Source: Bacteroidales bacterium | GTDB taxonomy: Bacteria > Bacteroidota > Bacteroidia > Bacteroidales > UBA12077 | Reading direction: 5' to 3' | NCBI GenBank assembly: GCA_018334675.1 | Contig: JAGXLL010000015.1 | Span: 1 to 57,451, forward strand | DNA: 57,451 nucleotides | In this document: in pieces, positions 15,674-21,874 of the stretch | How the letters are laid out: each line of letters starts with the position of its first letter | How positions within the stretch are numbered: the first letter of the stretch is position 1 | The notes under the pieces: model-generated | The model's database searches: none | What the model saw: only the letters and a program-made list of their open reading frames with translations | Told to the model about the DNA's origin: nothing | Made by a program: the position numbers and the translations under genes

Positions 15674-17662
15674 TTATTCACTGTCAAGAATGCGTATCTG
15701 CGTCCTTCGGTTGCGGGCTCTGCCCTCAGGCGTGGCATTGGGCGCGATCGGGCGGCTTTCACCATATCCCTTATATTCAAGCCGCTTAGGATCGATGCCT
15801 TTGCGGATTAAATAATCGTAGACCGATCTGGCGCGTTTATGCGATAATTCCCGGTTGTAAGCTTCTGTGCCAACGCTGTCGGTATGCCCCGATACCTCAA
15901 TACGCAGGGATGCATTGCGGGTGAGAAACTGATGGAGTTTGTTCAGCTCCAGCCTGGATTCCTGCTTCAACCGGAAGGAATCGGTTTCAAAGAAAACATT
16001 GCGCAGCACAATTTTACTCCCTGCTTCTATGGGTTGAAGGGGAACATCCTTCTCAAAAGGCTCTTTTAGCTGGTGAAGGCCCTTCAAGGTAAAATGGTCG
16101 GAATAGAACAGGTACTGATCCTTTGAAACATTCAGCAGATAGTTGTTGTTGGTGGGGATGCAAACGAGGAAGGCTCCTGACTGGGAATCAGAATAACTCT
16201 CCATGATCACCCGGCCACTATCGAGCGATGTAAGCTCAAACCGGGCTTGCAGGGGTGCTTTTGTTTTGGCATCGTACACTTTACCCCGCATATAGGAACT
16301 GGCGACCGGCCGAGCCTCTTCATAAAGCCTGAAAGAATAGATGTCGCGGTTGTTGCCCTGTTTCCTGTCGCTGGCATAAAAAGCCCGTGAACCGGCTGCA
16401 TTGACAATCAACCCAAACTCATCATTATGGGTATTGATGGGGTAACCCAGGTTCGCCGGGGTAGTCCATTTCTTTTCCCCTTTCCTTTGGGCCTTGAACA
16501 GGTCGAGGCCGCCCATACCCATCCATCCCTCTGAAGCAAAATAAAGGGTACGGTTATCCATATGTATAAAAGGAGCCATCTCATCTTCAGAGGTATTGAT
16601 GCTGTCTCCCAGATTGACAGGCTCCGACCAGGTGCCATCGGCTTTTCTCTTCGACATCCAGAGATCTTTCTTTCCCTTTCCCCCATCCCGGTTGGAAGCA
16701 AAATACAAGGCACTGCCATCAGGTGAGATAGAGGGTTGTGATTCCCAATCATCACTATTAACAGGAGGTCCCAGATTCTCAGGATCACTCCAGCCTTCTT
16801 CCTGAAGGGTGGAAATGTAGATATCACATCCGCCCTCACCGCCCGAGAGATTACAGGCACTGAAATACATGGTTTTTCCGTCGGCGGAGAGACTCTGGGC
16901 CCCTTCATTCTTCTTGGTGTTAATGGGCCCGCCCAGCCCCACGGCCTGGCTCCATCCTGTATCCCTTTTGCGGCTGATGAAAAAATCCTCTTGTTCGGTG
17001 CTCATCATCGATTGGATAAAACGCCGCCTCTTTTCATCCATCTGTTGAAGACGTTGCTCCATCTCATCCATATCCTTCCGGGGTATCAGCCGGGTAAAAA
17101 CCAATGTCTGCCCGTCGGCCGAGATAGAAGGCCAGTACTCGTGAAAACGGCTGTTTACCTCCGGTCCCAGGTTGCTGGGTGAGAAAGGCACCGGATCGTC
17201 CATCTGCCCGATGGCAAAATCACAGGATTCTATGTAATGTTGGGCCTGTTTCTCTTTGATGGGGCCGGTATCTTCCCGGGTCTTATATCGCGAAAAATGA
17301 ACCCGTGCCTTCCGGTACTGACCTGTCTCGAACTCCAGCTTCCCGGTGTTGAATAATAGCCGCGGATAGAACGACGCATCCATATCAATCACCTTACGAT
17401 ACAGCCGGATGGCCTGGCGCAAATCCTGTTGCTCTTCATATATCTGACCCTTTAATATGTAGGCCTCTATGAAATCCTCATCATGTTGAAGGGCCCGATT
17501 GACTTTTCTCAGGGCTTTGTTATGATCCCGCAGACGATAGGATTGCAGGGCCTCCTTAAAGGATTCTTCAGCCCGCCGGGAATCGGTGGTATATTCCTGT
17601 TGCGCCTGCGCAACGCTTGAAACCAACAGGATCATAAAAATGAGGAGGGTCGTTCTGATCAT
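15674..17662 (-). CDS. OmpA-family protein with TPR, beta-propeller and CRD domains (PorE-like)
   Basis: 662 residues from the ATG at 17662, chosen because it directly opens a signal peptide (TTLLIFMILLVSSVAQAQQ) and lies 12 nt after the queE stop; a longer frame to 17719 would overlap queE. Domain order is TPR repeats (about 30-130), PD40/WD40-like propeller blades (about 160-440, with repeated DGxxLYFAS and GxGxxDLW), a carboxypeptidase-regulatory-like domain (about 460-540), and a C-terminal OmpA peptidoglycan-binding domain (GHTDSVGTEAYN, LSHKRARSVYDYL, ARNRRTQI). This is the architecture of PorE of the type IX secretion system, which anchors that machine to peptidoglycan. A second protein of the same design lies at 24218-26182, so which one (if either) is PorE cannot be decided here. 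Confidence 0.85.
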   Translation of the reverse strand: MIRTTLLIFMILLVSSVAQAQQEYTTDSRRAEESFKEALQSYRLRDHNKALRKVNRALQHDEDFIEAYILKGQIYEEQQDLRQAIRLYRKVIDMDASFYPRLLFNTGKLEFETGQYRKARVHFSRYKTREDTGPIKEKQAQHYIESCDFAIGQMDDPVPFSPSNLGPEVNSRFHEYWPSISADGQTLVFTRLIPRKDMDEMEQRLQQMDEKRRRFIQSMMSTEQEDFFISRKRDTGWSQAVGLGGPINTKKNEGAQSLSADGKTMYFSACNLSGGEGGCDIYISTLQEEGWSDPENLGPPVNSDDWESQPSISPDGSALYFASNRDGGKGKKDLWMSKRKADGTWSEPVNLGDSINTSEDEMAPFIHMDNRTLYFASEGWMGMGGLDLFKAQRKGEKKWTTPANLGYPINTHNDEFGLIVNAAGSRAFYASDRKQGNNRDIYSFRLYEEARPVASSYMRGKVYDAKTKAPLQARFELTSLDSGRVIMESYSDSQSGAFLVCIPTNNNYLLNVSKDQYLFYSDHFTLKGLHQLKEPFEKDVPLQPIEAGSKIVLRNVFFETDSFRLKQESRLELNKLHQFLTRNASLRIEVSGHTDSVGTEAYNRELSHKRARSVYDYLIRKGIDPKRLEYKGYGESRPIAPNATPEGRARNRRTQIRILDSE

Positions 17663-17673
17663 AGAGTAGTATA

Positions 17674-18315
17674 TCAGGGAATTCGCATGAATTTGTGAGC
17701 TTGCAGTGACACCTGCCATTGAGGATGTGCCTTGACATATTCAGTTATGGGGTGGATCAGCTGTTGGTAACGGCTCCATTCAGGCTGCAGGTACAAGCTG
17801 GTTCCTTTATCTACCCGGCTGGCTGCCTGTTCGGCCCACCGAAAATCATCCTGCCCAAAGATGATCACCTTCAGCTCATCGGCCCGGGCATAAAAATGAG
17901 GCTTCGGCGGACTCTGCTTCTTGGGCGACAGGCAAATCCAGTCCCATTGCCCGGTAAATTCACCCGTACCCGAAGTCTCCAGGTAGGTTCTCAGGCCTTT
18001 TTCCTTCAAAAGGCGACAAAGAAAATCAAGCTGGTAGAGGCTGGGCTCCCCGCCGGTTACCACGATAGACCGCGCTGGTGTCTGCTCCACATCCGTGACG
18101 ATCTGCTCGACCGGTACCAGTGGATGAACCCTGGCGTCCCAGGTTACTTTCGAGTCACACCAGTGGCAGCCAATATCGCATCCTCCGATCCGGATGAAAT
18201 AGGCGGCTTTTCCGGTATGATACCCTTCTCCCTGTATGGAATAAAAAGCTTCCACCAACGGAAGCTTCCATCCTCCCTTGTATGTCTGTTCCTGGGGTCT
18301 GTCCACAATAGACAT
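17674..18315 (-). CDS. queE: 7-carboxy-7-deazaguanine synthase
   Basis: 213 residues, a compact radical SAM enzyme. EAFYSIQGEGYHTGKAAYFIR is the QueE signature; CDIGCHWC supplies the cluster cysteines (46, 50, 53); IVVTGGEPSLYQ is the SAM-binding GGE motif. It converts 6-carboxytetrahydropterin to 7-carboxy-7-deazaguanine, a committed step to preQ0 and queuosine. queD and queC are not adjacent. It is followed within 12 nt by the PorE-like gene on the same strand, so they may share a transcript. Confidence 0.93.
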   Translation of the reverse strand: MSIVDRPQEQTYKGGWKLPLVEAFYSIQGEGYHTGKAAYFIRIGGCDIGCHWCDSKVTWDARVHPLVPVEQIVTDVEQTPARSIVVTGGEPSLYQLDFLCRLLKEKGLRTYLETSGTGEFTGQWDWICLSPKKQSPPKPHFYARADELKVIIFGQDDFRWAEQAASRVDKGTSLYLQPEWSRYQQLIHPITEYVKAHPQWQVSLQAHKFMRIP

Positions 18316-18363
18316 CTGTTAGCCCCCAAAATTAATGGATTTTTTGGAATTATCCAGCGCAAT

Positions 18364-18413
18364 TTTCCAGCGCTTAGCGCAGCGCTAAGCGCTGGAAATG
18401 TTCGAAAACGAAC
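18364..18413. repeat. REP-like palindrome, copy 1
   Basis: A 35-bp palindrome (arms 18364-18380 and 18382-18398, single central A) built on GCGCTTAGCGC/GCGCTAAGCGC, followed by a shorter inverted repeat GTTCG-AAAA-CGAAC at 18400-18413. It lies between queE and trpB on the minus-strand transcript. Four further copies of the core occur at 19880, 19935, 45794 and 45850. Confidence 0.9.
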
Positions 18414-18511
18414 ACCCTGGATGCATGTTTCAAATTTAGCCCAGCCCCGAGCACTTTTCTCTTCCGGTCTTCGGTAATTATCAATTAATTGCCCTAAGAG
18501 CCGGAATATTT

Positions 18512-19714
18512 TCAGACCAATTTACGGCCCATATCTTTGTCCCCCCGTCCCGAGAGGTTAATGATGCTCAGCTGGTCCGGTCGGTCGCGCATCATCTTCA
18601 TGGCCAAGGCTATGGCATGGGAAGATTCAATGGCCGGAATGATGCCTTCCAGTTTTGAAAGCAAACGAAAGGCTTCCAGGGCCTGCTGATCCGTCACACA
18701 AAAATAATGCCCTCTGCCGGTATCCTTCAGGTAAGCATGCTCGGGTCCTACTCCCGGATAATCCAGTCCGGCCGCCATGGAGTAGGTGTCAATAGACTCT
18801 TGTTGGTCATTGACCAGACAATAGGAATAGGTACCCTGGAAAACCAACGGGCTGCCCATCACAAGCGTGGAAGCAGTTTTATACAGCAGCTCACCTTCTC
18901 CTCCACCTTCGGCTGAGTAGATATTCACCTGGGGATCATCCAAAAAGGCCGCATAAAGCCCAATGGCATTGGAACCTCCCCCCACGCAGGCAAATAGGTT
19001 GTCCGGAAGGCGATTTTCAGTCTCCAGAATCTGCTGGCGGGCTTCCTGTCCGATAACCTCCTGAAAGTACCGAACAATGGAGGGATAGGGGTGGGGGCCT
19101 ACCGCCGAACCCAACAGATAAAAAGCATCGGGATTCTGCACATAATATTCCAGGGCGACATTGATGGCATCCTTCAGAGTGGCTGTGCCCCTTTCAGTGG
19201 TCACTACCTCTGCCCCCAAAATCTTCATCCGGTATACATTGATCTCCTGCCGCTCGGCGTCCTTCTTACCCATGAAAACCTTGCACCGCATCCCCATTAG
19301 AGCTGCGGCAGTGGCCGTGGCCACACCATGCTGACCCGCCCCGGTTTCAGCAATGATCTCACGGGCCCCCATATGCTTGGCCAGCAGGATCTGCCCCACC
19401 GTGTTGTTGATCTTATGGGCTCCGGTATGATTTAAATCTTCCCGCTTGAGATAGATCCTGGAATTCACCTCCTTCGACAGCCGTTCGGCATAATATAAGG
19501 GCGAAGGCCTGCCAATATAATGTTTGAAATAATATTGAACCTCCTCCACGAAACGGGCATCCTTCTTCTTCTCTTCAAACACCCCGGCCAAATGCTCCAA
19601 CTTGCTTTGCAAAACCTCCGGTACGTACATCCCACCATAGGGTCCGAAAAAACCGTTTTTATACTCTTGCTTGCTATAAACCAGTTTATCTTTTGTGTTG
19701 ACTTTATTTTCCAT
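18512..19714 (-). CDS. trpB: Tryptophan synthase beta chain
   Basis: 400 residues, the TrpB1 length class. NHTGAHKINN carries the PLP lysine (Lys101), AETGAGQHG the catalytic Glu (about 123), and GGGSNAIG the phosphate-binding loop. It condenses indole with serine to give tryptophan, normally in complex with TrpA. No trpA or other trp gene is adjacent. Upstream on the same strand, with no other gene between, lies a complete attenuator (leader peptide with three Trp codons and a terminator at about 19996-20022), followed by a pair of REP-like palindromes and then the ATG. trpB is therefore very likely regulated by tryptophan-dependent transcription termination. Confidence 0.95.
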   Translation of the reverse strand: MENKVNTKDKLVYSKQEYKNGFFGPYGGMYVPEVLQSKLEHLAGVFEEKKKDARFVEEVQYYFKHYIGRPSPLYYAERLSKEVNSRIYLKREDLNHTGAHKINNTVGQILLAKHMGAREIIAETGAGQHGVATATAAALMGMRCKVFMGKKDAERQEINVYRMKILGAEVVTTERGTATLKDAINVALEYYVQNPDAFYLLGSAVGPHPYPSIVRYFQEVIGQEARQQILETENRLPDNLFACVGGGSNAIGLYAAFLDDPQVNIYSAEGGGEGELLYKTASTLVMGSPLVFQGTYSYCLVNDQQESIDTYSMAAGLDYPGVGPEHAYLKDTGRGHYFCVTDQQALEAFRLLSKLEGIIPAIESSHAIALAMKMMRDRPDQLSIINLSGRGDKDMGRKLV

Positions 19715-19850
19715 AACTTTATTTTGTGGTTTTTAACTGTTGTTAATGAATTAGAACTAAAAAATGGTTAAATGCTCTATTTGCATATGATGTCCATTCC
19801 CGCCATCGCCAGGGAAACCGGATCCGTCGCCACCATAAGCTGAGTTGTGC

Positions 19851-19966
19851 GTTCATTTTCGTACAATTTTAGAGAATTTCAGCGCTTAGCGCAGCGCTAA
19901 GCGCTGTTGCATGTTCATTTTCGTACAATTTGTACGCTTAGCGCAGCGCTAAGCGCTGAAATTCTC
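19851..19966. repeat. REP-like palindromes, copies 2 and 3, with 19-bp spacer repeat
   Basis: GTTCATTTTCGTACAATTT occurs at 19851-19869 and again at 19913-19931, each followed by a palindrome with core GCTTAGCGCAGCGCTAAGC (19880-19906 and 19935-19955). The outer flanks GAGAATTTC and GAAATTCTC are inverted, so the unit is also a long inverted repeat. It lies within the predicted 5' untranslated region of trpB. Confidence 0.9.
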
Positions 19967-19995
19967 GCTGGCCCAAGGGGCCCGGGTAAACAAAA

Positions 19996-20022
19996 AAGCC
20001 GCAGGCGTCGTACCTGCGGCTT
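19996..20022 (-). terminator. Attenuator terminator of trpB
   Basis: Reverse strand: AAGCCGCAGG (20022-20013), loop TACGACG, CCTGCGGCTT (20005-19996), followed by a T run. A 10-bp GC-rich stem. It stands between the leader peptide and trpB, i.e. before the structural gene. Confidence 0.9.
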
Positions 20023-20045
20023 GAAAATTTTTATGTATAATTATC

Positions 20046-20117
20046 TCAGGATGAACGCCCTCTCATCAATCTATCTGCGTGCCACCACCATTTTATATGC
20101 AATCCTGAGAAATTCAT
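20046..20117 (-). CDS. trp leader peptide (23 codons, three consecutive Trp)
   Basis: Reverse-strand ATG at 20117, preceded by CAGGAAC, encodes 23 residues beginning MNFSGLHIK, then Trp-Trp-Trp at codons 10-12 (20090-20082), and stops with TGA at 20048-20046. Three tandem Trp codons in so short a frame, directly before a terminator and trpB, identify it as a regulatory leader peptide whose translation rate is sensed. The peptide itself is unlikely to have a function. Confidence 0.85.
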   Translation of the reverse strand: MNFSGLHIKWWWHADRLMRGRSS

Positions 20118-20171
20118 GTTCCTGAATCTTTTAAGCCGGGCTCATCAAAAATAATCGAACCCCAATGGAGG

Positions 20172-20179
20172 CAAATATA
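20172..20179 (-). promoter_or_regulatory. Promoter -7 element of the trp leader-trpB transcript
   Basis: Reverse strand TATATTTG (perfect TAnnTTTG). It places the transcript start near 20165, about 48 nt before the leader peptide ATG. Confidence 0.6.
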
Positions 20180-20280
20180 TATATTATTTCTTTATATACA
20201 AGCCCCCCTTGAAAAAAATTTCCTCTTCCCCGCCAGTCAATGAATTTATTTATAATTAATCAAAATAACTAAAGTTTTAT

Positions 20281-20288
20281 TATATTCG
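20281..20288 (+). promoter_or_regulatory. Candidate promoter -7 element of the M20 dipeptidase gene
   Basis: TATATTCG matches TAnnTTTG in 7 of 8 positions; predicted start near 20294, leader of about 28 nt. The stretch between here and the trp promoter (20180-20280) is AT-rich and otherwise featureless. Confidence 0.35.
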
Positions 20289-20321
20289 AGGCAATCTTAA
20301 TCATAAAACAAATCCACAATT

Positions 20322-21689
20322 ATGGAAGACATCAAAAAGTATATTGAAGACAACAAACAGCGTTTCCTGGATGAGTTGTTCGAATTGATCCGCATTCCTT
20401 CGATCAGTTCAGAGCAAAAGCATAAGGATGATATGAAGAAGATGGCCGAGGCGTTAAAGCAAAAATTGCTGGATGCCGGAGCAGACAAGGCCGATGTTAT
20501 GCCCACCGATGGCAACCCTGTAGTATATGGGGAAAAGATGGTTGATTCATCCAAGCCCACCGTGCTGGTTTACGGCCATTATGACGTGATGCCTGTTGAT
20601 CCTATCGAAAAGTGGGATTCCCAACCCTTTGAGCCGGAGGTTCGCGACGGCAAGATATGGGCGCGCGGAGCAGACGATGACAAGGGGCAATCTTTCATGC
20701 ACATCAAAGCTTTCGAATATCTGAATCAATCCGGAAAGCTGGACTGCAATGTCAAGTTCATGATGGAAGGGGAAGAGGAAATAGGCTCACCCAGCCTTGG
20801 GAAGTTCTGCGAACAAAACAACGAAATGCTCCAGGCCGATACCATTTTGGTATCCGACACCAGCATGCTGAGCCCGAAGAATCCCTCCATCACCACCGGA
20901 CTCCGCGGACTCGCCTATATGGAAGTAGAGGTTACCGGTCCCAACCGCGACCTGCATTCGGGAATCTTTGGAGGTGCCGTGGCCAATCCGGCCAATGTGC
21001 TGGCCGATATGATCGCCAAATTGAAAGACGAAAACAATAAAGTCACCATCCCCGGTTTCTATGATGATGTGATTGAAGTAACGGACCAGGAAAGAAAAGA
21101 GATGGCCAAAGCCCCCTTTGACCTGGAGGAATACAAGAAATCGCTGGATATTGAAGAGGTAGATGGGGAAGCCGGTTATACCACCATGGAAAGAACAGGC
21201 ATCCGCCCCTCGCTGGACGTTAACGGTATGTGGAGCGGCTATACCGGGGAAGGAGCCAAGACCGTACTGCCTTCCACGGCTGGTGCCAAAATATCCATGC
21301 GCCTGGTGCCCAACCAGGAACATAAAAAAATCGCCCGCATGTTCGAAGACCATTTCAAATCCCTGGCCCCCAAATCGGTCAAGGTAGAAGTGAAAGAACT
21401 CCATGGCGGACAGGGCTATGTATCGCCCATCGATCTGCCGGCATATAAAGCTGCCAGCAAAGCGATGGAGACAACCCTGGGTAAGAAACCCATCCCGGTA
21501 CGCAGCGGAGGCAGCATTCCCATCATCGCAACCTTCGAAAATGTGCTGGAAACCAAATCGATCCTGCTTGGTTTTGGCCTGGAATCCGATGCCATCCACT
21601 CCCCAAACGAGAATTATCCACTGGATCAATTCTATAACGGCATCGAAACCATCGTCCATTTCTATGAAGAATATGCCAAAACAAGCTGA
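20322..21689 (+). CDS. M20-family dipeptidase
   Basis: 455 residues, the length of PepV/CNDP-like M20 dipeptidases. Metal-binding motifs are VLVYGHYDVMPVDP (His and Asp), ARGADDDKGQ (bridging Asp) and MMEGEEEIGSP (Glu-Glu). The dimerisation/lid domain follows, with NRDLHSGIFGG and, near the C terminus, RSGGSIPIIATF and LGFGLESDAIHSPNE with the last metal His. It probably hydrolyses dipeptides in the cytoplasm, since no signal peptide is present. It stands alone, with a promoter-like element upstream and a strong terminator after it. Confidence 0.92.
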   Translation: MEDIKKYIEDNKQRFLDELFELIRIPSISSEQKHKDDMKKMAEALKQKLLDAGADKADVMPTDGNPVVYGEKMVDSSKPTVLVYGHYDVMPVDPIEKWDSQPFEPEVRDGKIWARGADDDKGQSFMHIKAFEYLNQSGKLDCNVKFMMEGEEEIGSPSLGKFCEQNNEMLQADTILVSDTSMLSPKNPSITTGLRGLAYMEVEVTGPNRDLHSGIFGGAVANPANVLADMIAKLKDENNKVTIPGFYDDVIEVTDQERKEMAKAPFDLEEYKKSLDIEEVDGEAGYTTMERTGIRPSLDVNGMWSGYTGEGAKTVLPSTAGAKISMRLVPNQEHKKIARMFEDHFKSLAPKSVKVEVKELHGGQGYVSPIDLPAYKAASKAMETTLGKKPIPVRSGGSIPIIATFENVLETKSILLGFGLESDAIHSPNENYPLDQFYNGIETIVHFYEEYAKTS

Positions 21690-21713
21690 AACAAGCATTT
21701 CCCCCTCTTTGAG

Positions 21714-21744
21714 AAAAAGCCCCGCCATCGACGGGGCTTTTTTT
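21714..21744 (+). terminator. Intrinsic terminator after the dipeptidase gene
   Basis: AAAAAGCCCCG, loop CCATCGA, CGGGGCTTTTTTT: a GC-rich stem with flanking A and T runs, probably bidirectional. Confidence 0.9.
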
Positions 21745-21798
21745 ATACCACCCCTCCCATAAAATAAGACTCGAGCAAAAATTTAATACTTTTTTAAT

Positions 21799-21827
21799 AA
21801 TTACCCCTGTTATTTTTAGGGGTAATT
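21799..21827. promoter_or_regulatory. Perfect inverted repeat upstream of the glnN promoter (candidate operator)
   Basis: AATTACCCCT (21799-21808) and AGGGGTAATT (21818-21827) form a 10-bp perfect inverted repeat with a 9-nt spacer. It ends 12 nt before the -7 element, i.e. it covers the -33 region. A further half-site TAACCCCT occurs at about 21853-21860, near the predicted start. Confidence 0.5.
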
Positions 21828-21839
21828 AAAAATTATATA

Positions 21840-21847
21840 TATTTTTG
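21840..21847 (+). promoter_or_regulatory. glnN promoter -7 element
   Basis: TATTTTTG (TAnnTTTG); predicted start near 21853, leader of about 22 nt. Confidence 0.5.
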
Positions 21848-21874
21848 CATCGTAACCCCTTAAAATTTTAAATT

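Larger units (their letters stand above)
19992..20165 (-). promoter_or_regulatory. Tryptophan attenuator leader RNA of trpB
   Basis: From the predicted start near 20165 the RNA holds a leader peptide with three Trp codons and mutually exclusive stems. Segment 1 TCTCAGGAT (20110-20102) pairs perfectly with segment 2 ATCCTGAGA (20052-20044), which overlaps the leader stop codon. Segment 3 and segment 4 form the terminator. Segment 2 can also pair with the start of the terminator (CCTG with CAGG, plus CGT with ACG after an internal loop), a modest antiterminator. A ribosome stalled on the Trp codons would mask segment 1 and free segment 2 for segment 3; one reaching the stop would cover segment 2 and allow termination. 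This is the classical logic of trp attenuation. Confidence 0.8.

Noticed and set aside
17663-17719. Longer start for the PorE-like gene
   Set aside because: It would overlap queE by 46 nt and put 19 polar residues before a typical signal peptide.
18364-19966. CRISPR-like repeat array
   Set aside because: The repeats are full palindromes, dispersed, with recurring rather than unique spacers, and no cas genes are present.
19990-20170. A free small RNA such as 6S RNA or a tmRNA fragment (GGTTCGATT resembles a T loop)
   Set aside because: The stretch lacks the 6S bulged rod and the tmRNA ends; the Trp codons, stems and adjacent trpB explain it better as an attenuator.
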